Assembly (NCBI GenBank): GCA_017416065.1
Contig: JAFQDM010000016.1
Location: 47,241 to 111,240 of the forward strand
DNA: 64,000 nucleotides
Direction: 5' to 3'
Origin: Ruminococcus sp.
GTDB taxonomy: Bacteria; Bacillota; Clostridia; Oscillospirales; Acutalibacteraceae
Shown here: positions 43,899 to 52,683 of the stretch, in pieces
How positions within the stretch are numbered: the first letter of the stretch is position 1
How the letters are laid out: every line of letters begins with the position of its first letter
Program-made: the position numbers and the translations under genes
The notes under the pieces: generated by a model
The model's database searches: none
What the model was told of the DNA's origin: nothing
What the model saw: only the letters and a program-made list of their open reading frames with translations

Positions 43899-46800
43899 TT
43901 ATTCTTTTGTAGCCTCGACCATATCGGAATAAACCGTGATAAGCTGACCTTCGGCATCTCTGTACTGAACGTAAGCTTTTGCTACCCAGGTCTGACCTGA
44001 GGCAACGTTTGACTTAGTCCAAGTGAAGGTGTTTACAGGCTTCAGGTTATCTCCTGAGGGGCTTCTGTCGTAAACATTTGCGTCTGAGGAGCCTGCAACG
44101 AAGGTTGCTTCGTTGTAGTTATCCTTGTTAACTGCCACGATTCCTGCCTTAACAAAGGTATATTCCTCAGGGCAGTACCAGCTGTAAGTAAACACGTTCT
44201 TGCCGGCAACTGTTGTGGTATCAATAGAATCCATGCTTACCAGGATCTGATAATCAATTGCCTCGTCTGCATCAACAAACACAGCAGTAACAGTTGTGTC
44301 CGTTGCAGGGAAGAATGTATATTCTGCGTTGTAGCTTCTGATGTTACCCTGTGCGTCTGTCCAGTATGCAAACTTTTTGCCTGTCTCGGCCTCGTTTGCG
44401 GTAACTGTTACCGCATTGTTTGCATAGTAGGTGCCTGAGCCTGTGCCGCCGTTAACTGTAATCTCTACGGGCACAAGTGACTTTGTCCACTTTGCCACTA
44501 CAGTTACGTCCTCACCATTTGCAATAGCGGACTTAATCTCTGCTTCGGTCATAGACCAGCCTGCAAAGTCGTATCCTACCTGAGTAGGTGCATCGGGGAA
44601 GGTTACTACATCTGCAGATGAATAATACTGAGAATCAAGAATTCTGTTTGACTTGTCATTCTTGAAGGTTACAACCTGTACGCCTTCTATCTGAGTTGTA
44701 AACACAGCGTTAAAGGAATCGTTACCGGATGCCGTAAACGTGTACACGTAATCAGAGGAGAGAACCACTCCTGTTATAGGATTCATCCAACCTACAAAGG
44801 TAGAGTTTGCGGTTTCTCTCGCTGTAACAGTGACCACAGAACCAATCTCTATTTTAGAGTTACGATATACGGAACCCTGAGGCCTTGCATTACTTCCGTT
44901 AATCGAAATGGTGAATCCCGTGCCGCCTGTTACTTCAATTTTAAGGGTTCCCTTAGGAGCAACCCTTGTGTATTGAGCTGTCACCGTTGTGTTTTCTGTA
45001 ATGTTTGAGAAATCTTTATCCCAACCTTTGAAAGTATATCCATCTCGTGTAGGTGCGGTAGGTGCTATTGCAGCAGTGCCATACTCAATCGTCTGCTCGT
45101 CAAGAACTGTACCGTCGTAGTCTACAAAGGTTACGGTGAATATTTCATCTGCTGAGCTGAGAGCATAGTGCATTGTTGCGCTTGCAAGTGCATCGTTACC
45201 CTCTGCTATTGAAACATCGCTCCATCTGAGTTCAGAGCCGCCGTAGTAAACGTCAGCAAGTTTTGAACAAGCATAAAACGCCTTTTCGCCTATGCTCTCT
45301 ATGCTCTTGGGGAGAGATACCTCTCTGAGCACAGAGCATCCACGGAATGCACTTACTCCGATACTATTCAATCCCTCAGGAAGTTCAACATCTCTGAGCG
45401 CTAAGCAACCTCTGAACGCAAAATCTCCAATATGAGTTACGCTCGAAGGAATGTAAACATTCTGCAAAGCTTCGCAATAAATAAACGCTTGGTTTCCGAT
45501 CCTCTCAACTCCGTCGGGAATTGTTATCTCAACCAACGATGTACATCCGTAGAATGCGTTTGCACTTATTTCCGTGATACTCTCGGGGAGTACCATGCTT
45601 GTTATACCCTTGCAATACTTAAAAGCACCTTCTCCGATGCTTGTTATAGTCTCAGGAAGCTTAATGCTCAAAAGATTTGTGCGACTGTCAAAAGCATTGG
45701 CGCCGATAGCTGTAACGGGATAGCCCTCGATAGTTTGGGGGATATCAAGGATCGCATTGCTTCCTGTGTAACCTGTGATGGTCACAGCACCATTTGCAAC
45801 CGTGTACTCAAGTCCCAAAGGAACGTTTTTGCTGTTGTAATGAATAGTTGCTGTGGTCAAAGGCTCATTGTAAGCCGCAATTGTAATTGTTGCCCATTCG
45901 GTACTTGTTCCGCCGTAATACACGTCATCAAGCTCAGCACAACCATAGAAGGCTCTTTCTTCAACGCTTGTTACACTCTTGGGGATTACAACTGTTGTAA
46001 GCTCAAGGCAGCCTCTGAATGCATAGGAACCGATAGCTTCAACGCCCTCGCTGATCTCTGCACTTGTTAAGCCTTCACAGAAGACAAATGCTTCGTCACC
46101 AATGCGGTTAACGGTGGAGGGAATTGTGATGCCTGTGAGTGCTGTACAGCCATAGAAAGCAGATTTGCCGATAACCTCAACTCCTTCGGGAATTCTGATG
46201 CCGGCAAGTGTCTTGCAGTACTTAAACGCAGTTTCACCGATATCCTTAAGAGTTGAGGGAAGCTCTACACTCGCAAGGCTTTGGCAATAAGAGAACGCAT
46301 CCTTGCCAAGCTTTGCAACGGGATAACCGTCGATATATTCGGGGACAACAAGGTTGGTAGCAGAACCTGTGTAGTCTGTGATGGTAACCTCACCATTTGA
46401 AACTGTATACTCAAAATCTCCACTTATCAGCGTTAAATAATTATATGTAGCGGTAACAACAAGGTCGGACTGCACATCACTAAAGTCCGTGTCCCAACCT
46501 GTGAACTCATAGCCATCTCTGTAGGGTGTTTCGGGTTCCACAGCAGAAGTTCCCTGCTCAACAGTCTGAGTGCTGAGCACTGTGCCGTCGTAGTCCACGA
46601 AGGTTACGCTATAAGATTGGGTAGCACAGTGGATGGTAGCACCAGTAAGGTACTCGTTGCCGGAAGCAATATCGACAGCGATCCATTGTGCCTCAGTGCC
46701 GCCATAGTACACATCTTTAAGCGCCTTACAACCGCTGAAAGCATAACCGTCGATATTTGTTAATCCTTTGGGAAGTGTTATGCATTCCAGGCTCCAACAA

Positions 46801-48827
46801 GCAACAAATGCACTTTCTCCTATGCTTGTCACACTGTTGGCAATAGTAACATTTTTCAGTGCCACGCAGCACATAAAGGCTTCTTTACCAATGCTTGTTA
46901 CTCCATCGGGAATGATTATTTCTTCAATAATTCCACAAGAATGAAATGCACCTTCTCCTATGCTTGTTACCGTAGACGGAATAACAGTATAGGCACAGCC
47001 GGTTAACAAGGTATTGGTTGCGGTTTCAATGATTGCGTTACAGTTATTTCTACTGTCGTATACGGTGTTGCTTTCGTCAACGACAATGTTTTCTAACAAA
47101 CCGCAAGCGGCAAAAGCTAACGCGCCAATATTGGTTACATTCTGTGGAACATATAAATCCTTAAGCTCGGCACAATTATAGAAAGCACGACTTCCTATAT
47201 CGGTCACGCTCTCAGGAATCGTTATACTCTCAAGTTCCTGACAATATTCAAAAGCAGCATCACCAATAACGGTTACAGGACAACCCTCGATGGTTGAGGG
47301 AATCTCAAGCTCAGTTGCAGAGCCTGTATAGTCTGTGATGGTAACTTTACCGTCTGTGATCTCGTATTCAAGCCCTTCAGGGATAGTTTTGGGGTATTCG
47401 CAGATGAAGCCGAGGTAACCGCCATAAGTGTTTGCAATATCGTTCCAACCGAAGTTAACCGTATATATAGCAACATAGTCTTCGTTTCTGTTATTGTCGG
47501 GGAGTTCAGCAGTCATCCAATTATAATACGATACATCTTCACCTGTAACAGCCTTCCACACGTCCTCCGTTTCCTCATCAGTAATACCTATCCAGTAAGC
47601 ACCTCTATCTCCTCCACCAAACAGTTCTTCTATAAGATTCTGCTCTTCCTGTGAAGTTATAACTGCAAGGTGACCACCTAGCTCCTCGCACTTTGCCTTT
47701 GCTTCTGTCCAAGGCAAAGCAATATCATAGAGTTCATACCTCGACTCTTCACCTTCAATGGAATTTACAAGTTCAAATTCAGCTTCTTCAACGGTAAAAT
47801 TAACCACATTACTTATCCTGTAATGGTAGTCAGTGACTAATTTCAACGCATTGCTACAGGCAGTAGCATTAGCATAATATCTTCCTGGTTCGAGTTTCAC
47901 CTGATGATTTAGGTAGTTAATATTTGACATAAAATATATTCGTTCATCTGTATCGGCATTATAAATGTTAACTCCATAGTAATCTGTATTTACCGTTTCA
48001 TCCCATCGGAGTTGAGTGTATTCAACTGAAGATCCGGGTATTACCGTTAATGCAGGGGTTCCAGGTACACACTGGGAGCAAGCATCTGACGCACCAGTTT
48101 TAGTAGTATCAACATTTAATGCGCCACATGCACATTTATAATAAGAATAATGAGGGTGAGATGCACCATAATATGCAAAAGTTTCATAGGTACATGTGTG
48201 TCCAGAAACCGAATCATAATTATTTGCACGGAAGACTTTCATACTACCGCCGCCATAGTAACTGTTCATATTAGAATATGTCCAAGTTCCACAGTTAACT
48301 TTTGGCACTCCACCGAAGTTAGCCTGATAGAATGTAGCATTTGATGAAGTAGATGTACCCATGTATACAGCATAATGTTGAAATTCACCTGATGAATTAT
48401 AAAAACCTATAATATCTCCTTTCTTCGCAACAGAAAGAGTGCTTTGAGAGAAAGAACCAGATGCTACCTGAGAATAGTTGGAAGTTGAAAACATTTTGCC
48501 ATATATATACCTAAAAGCAAAATTTGCAAATGCAACACAAGTCCATGAGCCTGAATAATCTGTACCCTTCACATATCCTAATCCGGACAAATCACTTCTT
48601 TTTAAGATATTAGGCAGATAGCAATTGTCACATGAATATTTAGCGGCGTGACTACAAGCACTACCATTTTGTGTAAAATATGAACCGCTGGGGAATAGAT
48701 TTAGCAATGAATTAATCTTACTGTCTATTCCATTTGCCGCTGATACATTCATCGGCACCACACAGAATATACTGAAAACCATAATCAGGGAGATCAGCAG
48801 GCTCAAGGCTCGTCTTGTTTTCCTCAT
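43899..48827 (-). CDS. Giant secreted LRR protein with CHAP-like, C-type-lectin and BspA-type repeats
   Basis: A 1642-residue surface or secreted protein. A signal peptide (1-30, cut near VSA-AN) is followed by a CHAP/NlpC-like domain with Cys97 in GSWTCVAFANFAF and His151 in GEFQHYAVYMG, the Cys-His pair of a papain-like peptidase or amidase. A fibronectin-like part (about 257-348) precedes a C-type lectin domain (about 353-477, AYWIGITDEETEDVW and WNDI). Three blocks of BspA-type leucine-rich repeats (about 500-745, 805-1000 and 1010-1260; repeats like LPEGLNSIGVSAFRGC) alternate with InlB-type repeats (VTFVDYDGTVL). No sorting motif or membrane helix ends it. AGGAGG precedes the ATG. It likely binds host or plant surfaces; peptidoglycan cleavage is possible. 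Confidence 0.88.
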   Translation of the reverse strand: MRKTRRALSLLISLIMVFSIFCVVPMNVSAANGIDSKINSLLNLFPSGSYFTQNGSACSHAAKYSCDNCYLPNILKRSDLSGLGYVKGTDYSGSWTCVAFANFAFRYIYGKMFSTSNYSQVASGSFSQSTLSVAKKGDIIGFYNSSGEFQHYAVYMGTSTSSNATFYQANFGGVPKVNCGTWTYSNMNSYYGGGSMKVFRANNYDSVSGHTCTYETFAYYGASHPHYSYYKCACGALNVDTTKTGASDACSQCVPGTPALTVIPGSSVEYTQLRWDETVNTDYYGVNIYNADTDERIYFMSNINYLNHQVKLEPGRYYANATACSNALKLVTDYHYRISNVVNFTVEEAEFELVNSIEGEESRYELYDIALPWTEAKAKCEELGGHLAVITSQEEQNLIEELFGGGDRGAYWIGITDEETEDVWKAVTGEDVSYYNWMTAELPDNNRNEDYVAIYTVNFGWNDIANTYGGYLGFICEYPKTIPEGLEYEITDGKVTITDYTGSATELEIPSTIEGCPVTVIGDAAFEYCQELESITIPESVTDIGSRAFYNCAELKDLYVPQNVTNIGALAFAACGLLENIVVDESNTVYDSRNNCNAIIETATNTLLTGCAYTVIPSTVTSIGEGAFHSCGIIEEIIIPDGVTSIGKEAFMCCVALKNVTIANSVTSIGESAFVACWSLECITLPKGLTNIDGYAFSGCKALKDVYYGGTEAQWIAVDIASGNEYLTGATIHCATQSYSVTFVDYDGTVLSTQTVEQGTSAVEPETPYRDGYEFTGWDTDFSDVQSDLVVTATYNYLTLISGDFEYTVSNGEVTITDYTGSATNLVVPEYIDGYPVAKLGKDAFSYCQSLASVELPSTLKDIGETAFKYCKTLAGIRIPEGVEVIGKSAFYGCTALTGITIPSTVNRIGDEAFVFCEGLTSAEISEGVEAIGSYAFRGCLELTTVVIPKSVTSVEERAFYGCAELDDVYYGGTSTEWATITIAAYNEPLTTATIHYNSKNVPLGLEYTVANGAVTITGYTGSNAILDIPQTIEGYPVTAIGANAFDSRTNLLSIKLPETITSIGEGAFKYCKGITSMVLPESITEISANAFYGCTSLVEITIPDGVERIGNQAFIYCEALQNVYIPSSVTHIGDFAFRGCLALRDVELPEGLNSIGVSAFRGCSVLREVSLPKSIESIGEKAFYACSKLADVYYGGSELRWSDVSIAEGNDALASATMHYALSSADEIFTVTFVDYDGTVLDEQTIEYGTAAIAPTAPTRDGYTFKGWDKDFSNITENTTVTAQYTRVAPKGTLKIEVTGGTGFTISINGSNARPQGSVYRNSKIEIGSVVTVTARETANSTFVGWMNPITGVVLSSDYVYTFTASGNDSFNAVFTTQIEGVQVVTFKNDKSNRILDSQYYSSADVVTFPDAPTQVGYDFAGWSMTEAEIKSAIANGEDVTVVAKWTKSLVPVEITVNGGTGSGTYYANNAVTVTANEAETGKKFAYWTDAQGNIRSYNAEYTFFPATDTTVTAVFVDADEAIDYQILVSMDSIDTTTVAGKNVFTYSWYCPEEYTFVKAGIVAVNKDNYNEATFVAGSSDANVYDRSPSGDNLKPVNTFTWTKSNVASGQTWVAKAYVQYRDAEGQLITVYSDMVEATKE

Positions 48828-48840
48828 AGAAAAACCTCCT

Positions 48841-48907
48841 AAAATAAAAAAGTGCGCAGCCGAAGCTACGCACTAAAAATACATTGCTCCAACTGTCGCC
48901 AAGCAAT
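48841..48907 (-). promoter_or_regulatory. Structured leader with internal terminator upstream of the LRR gene
   Basis: Read on the minus strand, a stem-loop (48907-48883, arms ATTGCT and AGCAAT) is followed by a hairpin with ten-pair arms around a TTCG loop (48874-48851). That hairpin leads into TTTTTTATTTT, a textbook intrinsic terminator, only 3 bases before the AGGAGG site of the 1642-residue gene. The promoter is upstream, so the terminator lies inside the message's 5' leader. This is the layout of an attenuator or riboswitch. No known riboswitch class was recognised by eye. Confidence 0.6.
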
Positions 48908-49007
48908 TTCCGGACACCATATCAGTATGCAGAAAAGAGCATGCATTTTTTCATAATAAAAAACGCACATTGACATGGTGAATTATTAAAAATTGTTTGG
49001 CACTTTC

Positions 49008-49036
49008 AGTATATCATCCTAAAACTTATAAATCAA
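49008..49036 (-). promoter_or_regulatory. Sigma-A promoter of the LRR gene
   Basis: TTGATT (49036-49031) and TATACT (49013-49008) are 17 bases apart on the minus strand. Transcription should start near 49001, giving a leader of about 174 bases. Confidence 0.75.
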
Positions 49037-49238
49037 CAGAATTTACCAAATTAAACAGATAAAATGGGAGGTGCTCCTGCACACCACCCACAGCAAAAGA
49101 AGTCCTAAAACGCCTTACCTGCGCAAAGGCGTCTGCAAAGCTGCAAAGCTTTGACAGGATGACCGTACTCCCCTGAATGGCTCTGCTGTTTCTTCTGCTT
49201 GATGCAAGGGGAACTGTGCAGTTTTCGGCAATTAGCAA
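49037..49238. other. Intergenic stretch with several short self-complementary segments
   Basis: No convincing gene on either strand; an open 91-codon frame on the minus strand (49301-49026) lacks a ribosome site and looks random. Several local hairpins are visible, including ACGCCTT with AAGGCGT (49109-49133) and CAAAGC with GCTTTG nearby, plus a pairing of AGTCCT with AGGAT-type sequence. A small RNA is possible but unproven. Confidence 0.3.
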
Positions 49239-49274
49239 CAAAAAGCCACACGTCGGATATGGTCGACGGTGGCT
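49239..49274 (-). terminator. Terminator after the MecA-like gene
   Basis: On the minus strand AGCCAC/GTGGCT closes a long stem with an inner CGTCG/CGACG pair and an unpaired loop, followed by TTTTTG. It ends the 49902-49315 gene. Confidence 0.8.
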
Positions 49275-49314
49275 TCTCGCTTCTGCTTTTGCAGATATCA
49301 TTATTCGTTATTGT

Positions 49315-49902
49315 TTAGTGAAGGTCTTCGGGGCTTTGCCCACTGATGGCTCTGCCGATATGCTCCAGGGCATTGCCCTCGTGCAGAAGCCTTCCTGTCT
49401 CTTTTATTCTGGATATCTGAACCTCTGTGCATCTGCACTCTCTGCCAAAGGCTGTTGCAATCTCGCTTATCCCCCTGTGCACCCGAGGATAGTCAAACAC
49501 CAGGTAGTATCTGCCCTCTGAGAGCCACAGGCTGTTGCTCCTGATTTTTTCTCTGCTGAAGAACAGCTCCTGCACAGCACTAAGCATTGCTTCTGCATCT
49601 TCAAACACAAAGCAGACCCGGTTTGTGACCCTCTTCACCTTGTAGGTCTTGGGTCGTTTATCCTCCAGCATAGTCACAAGCAACAGGCATCCACTCCCGT
49701 GAGGAAGTGCCTCCATAAGCACGGACTTGCTCCTTGGGCTTACGCCCGCCTTCATACACGCAAGCCGCAAAAGCCTCAGCAGTACCTTCTTTGAATGCTC
49801 GCTGTAAAAGCTCATGGAGCCAAAATCCAGCTCAAAGCTTTTCATGTCCTCACTGCCAAGAGATATGAGCACCTTTGAGGCATCCAACTGCTCTATGGTC
49901 AT
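49315..49902 (-). CDS. mecA: MecA-like adaptor protein
   Basis: A 195-residue protein resembling MecA, the adaptor that delivers substrates such as ComK to the ClpC protease. The N-terminal domain begins MTIEQLDASKVLISLGSEDM, with a short helix-strand pattern typical of the family, and the C-terminal domain carries FEDAEAMLSAVQELFFSREK (about 99-118) and a YYLVFDYP strand. It is slightly short compared with the Bacillus protein (about 218), and the middle acidic linker is reduced. AAGGAGG lies before the ATG. Targets cannot be inferred. Confidence 0.75.
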   Translation of the reverse strand: MTIEQLDASKVLISLGSEDMKSFELDFGSMSFYSEHSKKVLLRLLRLACMKAGVSPRSKSVLMEALPHGSGCLLLVTMLEDKRPKTYKVKRVTNRVCFVFEDAEAMLSAVQELFFSREKIRSNSLWLSEGRYYLVFDYPRVHRGISEIATAFGRECRCTEVQISRIKETGRLLHEGNALEHIGRAISGQSPEDLH

Positions 49903-49935
49903 AGCTTCCCCTCCTTAAGGCTGTACCCTAATAAC

Positions 49936-49964
49936 ATATTATTCGCAAAGCCTGTACTTTGCAA
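49936..49964 (-). promoter_or_regulatory. Promoter of the MecA-like gene
   Basis: TTGCAA (49964-49959) and TAATAT (49941-49936) are 17 bases apart on the minus strand, about 35 bases before the start codon. It is back to back with the promoter of the GH13 gene. Confidence 0.55.
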
Positions 49965-50000
49965 GTGATTGTTTTTGGAAGCCGTTTTTTAACTTTTTTA

Positions 50001-50029
50001 TTGAAATAATACAGCAATCGTGGTACACT
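50001..50029 (+). promoter_or_regulatory. Promoter of the intracellular GH13 gene
   Basis: TTGAAA (50001-50006) and TACACT (50024-50029) are spaced by 17 bases. The start codon is 43 bases downstream. No operator palindrome is obvious. Confidence 0.6.
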
Positions 50030-50071
50030 AAATATGTATGATAAAATCTATTTCCAAGGAGGAATTTTACT

Positions 50072-51622
50072 ATGCCGAAATGGCTTGAAACCGCAGTTTT
50101 TTACGAAATTTATCCCCAGAGCTACTATGACACCAACGGCGACGGAATCGGTGACCTGCAGGGCATCATCGAGAAGCTCCCCTACGTTAAGTCCCTGGGT
50201 TGTAACGCACTTTGGATCAACCCCTGCTACGACTCCCCCTTTATGGATGCAGGCTACGACGTGAGAAATCACAAGCAGGTGGCAGAGCGCTACGGCACCA
50301 ACGAGGATATGAAGCGTCTGCTTGACACCGCACACGATATGGGCATCAAGGTTCTTCTTGACCTTGTTCCCGGCCATACGTCAGACACTAACCCCTGGTT
50401 TCAGGAGGCTAAAAAAGCCGCAAAGAGTGAGTTTTCCAACCGCTATATCTTCACTGATTCCGTTTGGGAGGCCCCTGCTGACTACCGCCTGATGTGCGGC
50501 ATCTGCGAGCGAGACGGCAACTATCTTGTTAACTACTTCTCCTCTCAGCCTGCGCTCAACTACGGCTTCCATGAGGTTAAGTACCCCAAATGGCAGCTGC
50601 CTGCAGACCATCCCGACTGCAAAGCGACTGCAGAGGCGCTCAAAGATATTATGCGCTTCTGGATGGATATGGGCGCCGACGGCTTCCGCGTTGATATGGC
50701 AGACTCCCTTGTTAAGGAAGACAAGGACAAGATCTCCACGGCAAAGATCTGGAAAGACATCAGAGAAATGATGGATAAAGACTACCCAGAGTGTGCATTG
50801 GTTGCAGAGTGGTGCTACCCTGAGAGAGCAATCATTGACGGCGGATTCCATATGGACTTCTACCTTGACCACTACGGCAACGGCTACTCCAAGCTTTTCC
50901 GCTATCTTGACGAGAACCGCACCAACAAGGCATTCTTCCACAAAAGCGGCAAGGGCGACATTATGGAGTTCCTTGACGAATACCTTCCCAACTATGAGCT
51001 GACAAAGGACAAGGGCTACATCTCCTTTATGACCAACAACCACGATATGCCCCGTGCTACCTGGTATATGGACAAAGAAACCATCAAGCTCTCTCACGCT
51101 ATGATCTTCACCATGCCCGGTGTGCCCTTCCTCTACTACGGCGACGAGCTGGGTATGCGCTATCAGGAGGAGCTTGTGAGCAAAGAAGGCGGCTACTCCA
51201 GAACAGGCTCACGTACCCCCATGCAGTGGGATTCAAGCCCCAATATGGGCTTCTCCACCGCGCAGAGCGACAAGCTTTATCTGCCTGTTGACAGCGCCCC
51301 GAATGCACCCACGGTTGAGAACCAGAAGGATGACCCCGACTCCATCTTTAAAGTAGTGACGGATATCATCAATCTGCGTCACACCATCCCTCAGCTTGGC
51401 AACGGCTCAGGCTTTGAGGTTGTATATGCAGAAAAAGAAAAGTACCCCTTCGTTTACCGCAGAGGAGACTACGTTATCTTTGTTAACCCCTCGGGCAAAG
51501 ACGAAACCATCCCCTTTGCAGAGGAGATCAAGGAGACAGTTTACACCATCGGCAAGGTTGAGTTCACAGGCAAAGAGGCAACAGTCTGCGCTTCCTCCTT
51601 CGCCATTGTCCGCACAAAGTAA
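50072..51622 (+). CDS. Cytoplasmic alpha-glucosidase, GH13 (oligo-1,6-glucosidase / trehalose-type)
   Basis: A 516-residue glycoside hydrolase without a signal peptide. It begins AVFYEIYPQSYYDTNGDGIG (8-27), the usual GH13 subfamily start. The catalytic residues are Asp208 in GADGFRVDMAD, Glu246 in CALVAEW and Asp325 in TNNHDMPR. The beta-sandwich C-terminal domain is intact. Relatives hydrolyse short alpha-glucans (maltose, isomaltose, trehalose), and the exact specificity needs assay. AAGGAGG precedes the ATG. It would process sugar delivered by the transporter encoded at 57063-60952. Confidence 0.9.
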   Translation: MPKWLETAVFYEIYPQSYYDTNGDGIGDLQGIIEKLPYVKSLGCNALWINPCYDSPFMDAGYDVRNHKQVAERYGTNEDMKRLLDTAHDMGIKVLLDLVPGHTSDTNPWFQEAKKAAKSEFSNRYIFTDSVWEAPADYRLMCGICERDGNYLVNYFSSQPALNYGFHEVKYPKWQLPADHPDCKATAEALKDIMRFWMDMGADGFRVDMADSLVKEDKDKISTAKIWKDIREMMDKDYPECALVAEWCYPERAIIDGGFHMDFYLDHYGNGYSKLFRYLDENRTNKAFFHKSGKGDIMEFLDEYLPNYELTKDKGYISFMTNNHDMPRATWYMDKETIKLSHAMIFTMPGVPFLYYGDELGMRYQEELVSKEGGYSRTGSRTPMQWDSSPNMGFSTAQSDKLYLPVDSAPNAPTVENQKDDPDSIFKVVTDIINLRHTIPQLGNGSGFEVVYAEKEKYPFVYRRGDYVIFVNPSGKDETIPFAEEIKETVYTIGKVEFTGKEATVCASSFAIVRTK

Positions 51623-51645
51623 TAGAGTGTTTCAGCAAAAAGCCA

Positions 51646-51688
51646 AGAGCGTGCAGAGTTTTATACCCTGCACGCTCTGTTTTTATTT
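51646..51688 (+). terminator. Terminator after the GH13 gene
   Basis: AGAGCGTGCAG pairs with CTGCACGCTCT around an 11-base loop and is followed by GTTTTTATTT. The convergent dockerin gene ends 27 bases beyond it. Confidence 0.9.
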
Positions 51689-51714
51689 AGTCTAAGCTTC
51701 AATTAAATAATCAT

Positions 51715-52386
51715 TCAATACGGAAGCCCTGCTATGTGCTTCTGAATCGCCGTGGCATCCTTGATGTTTACACTCTCGTCTTTATTAAAATCAAATACAA
51801 ATTCCGGTTCCCAAAATGAATGAGAGGGTACATCTAATTCTGCAATATACTTTTGCACATATGTTGCATCCTTAACGTTAACTTCATAGTTACCATCGCA
51901 ATCCCCAACTATCGCTACCTCCACCGAAAGAAATTTTAGAGCTTCCTCTATTCCGTGCACTCCTGAGTTGTACGCTTCCTCAAGGGTATACACTTTATCC
52001 TCAGCAGGAACATAGATGTGGTATCCGTGGAGGTAAGGACTGTACGGTCCCGTAGAAATAACATATTCTCCAAAATAACTATGAACAAGAATATCCGGTA
52101 CAGGATTCAAGAAAACTTTCGCCATTACATAATCAGGAGTTGCTTCATCATTTGTAGAGGCATCTTCACAACTATAGTACTCATAGCTCTCACGGTAATA
52201 TAAAATTTCCCAATTAGGCTCTTCACCATCATCAACAGGAAGTGCTTTTGGAATAACCATCTCCTCATACTTGTACTTATTATCAGGATCTATTTCCGAT
52301 ACACTCATTCCCGAAACAGAAACTATTCCCAACAAAAGCACCATTATCAAAATAAAAGATAACGTTTTAATCTTATTTTTCTTCAT
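51715..52386 (-). CDS. Secreted dockerin-domain protein
   Basis: A 223-residue exported protein. A hydrophobic signal sequence covers residues 5-26. The middle (about 30-150) is unrecognised, acidic and aromatic. The C-terminal 65 residues are a type I dockerin: two calcium-binding helices, GDCDGNYEVNVKDATYVQKY and DFNKDESVNIKDATAIQKHI, with the Asp-x-Asn/Asp loops and hydrophobic Ala-Thr positions that set cohesin binding. The second ends ...AGLPY. Such proteins dock onto scaffoldins of cellulosomes or related complexes. No scaffoldin is in the window. The signal peptide has no clear lipobox. GAGGTGA precedes the ATG. Confidence 0.85.
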   Translation of the reverse strand: MKKNKIKTLSFILIMVLLLGIVSVSGMSVSEIDPDNKYKYEEMVIPKALPVDDGEEPNWEILYYRESYEYYSCEDASTNDEATPDYVMAKVFLNPVPDILVHSYFGEYVISTGPYSPYLHGYHIYVPAEDKVYTLEEAYNSGVHGIEEALKFLSVEVAIVGDCDGNYEVNVKDATYVQKYIAELDVPSHSFWEPEFVFDFNKDESVNIKDATAIQKHIAGLPY

Positions 52387-52513
52387 AAAATCACCTCTTT
52401 TTTTAATTTAAGATTTCGGCAAAACACACGAAAGCCAAAAGTCATTGTATACACTTTCACTATATTTATAGGATTTTTTTGCTCATTTTTATACATCTAT
52501 TCCATCTATTTAC

Positions 52514-52542
52514 ATAATATCATCCGTATTATTATTTGTCAA
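52514..52542 (-). promoter_or_regulatory. Sigma-A promoter of the dockerin protein gene
   Basis: A consensus TTGACA (52542-52537) and TATTAT (52519-52514) are 17 bases apart on the minus strand. Transcription starts near 52507, so the leader is about 120 bases. The rest of the 52387-52616 region is AT-rich and shows no gene. Confidence 0.8.
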
Positions 52543-52612
52543 TCATATTTTGTGTATTTTAGTATTTGGTTTGGTGCTATGGTTACCCATACTATTCATT
52601 CAGCTGTAACCG

Positions 52613-52666
52613 AAAAAAACAAGCCTTTGGAGTTTCAGCCTACAAGGCAACCCCAAAAGCTTGTTT
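52613..52666 (-). terminator. Terminator after spoIIE
   Basis: On the minus strand AAACAAGC-TTTTGGGG pairs with CTCCAAAG-GCTTGTTT across a short loop, then TTTTTTT follows. It ends the spoIIE message. Confidence 0.8.
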
Positions 52667-52683
52667 TAAGCTCTGCTTTCCTT

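Noticed and set aside
43899-48827. CRISPR or DNA tandem repeats in the LRR gene
   Set aside because: The repetition is of degenerate protein repeats of about 23 residues, without conserved DNA repeats and spacers.
48904-48935. Hammerhead-like core in the LRR leader (CTGATA... followed by GGAAA)
   Set aside because: The essential CUGANGA core is broken (CUGAUAU), so a self-cleaving ribozyme is not supported.
48841-49000. Cyclic-di-GMP type I riboswitch upstream of the LRR gene
   Set aside because: The conserved core segments of that class were not found by eye; only a terminator and simple stems are visible.
49026-49301. 91-codon open frame on the minus strand between the MecA-like and LRR genes
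   Set aside because: It crosses the mecA terminator and the LRR promoter, and its product is Arg/Ser-rich without any family resemblance.
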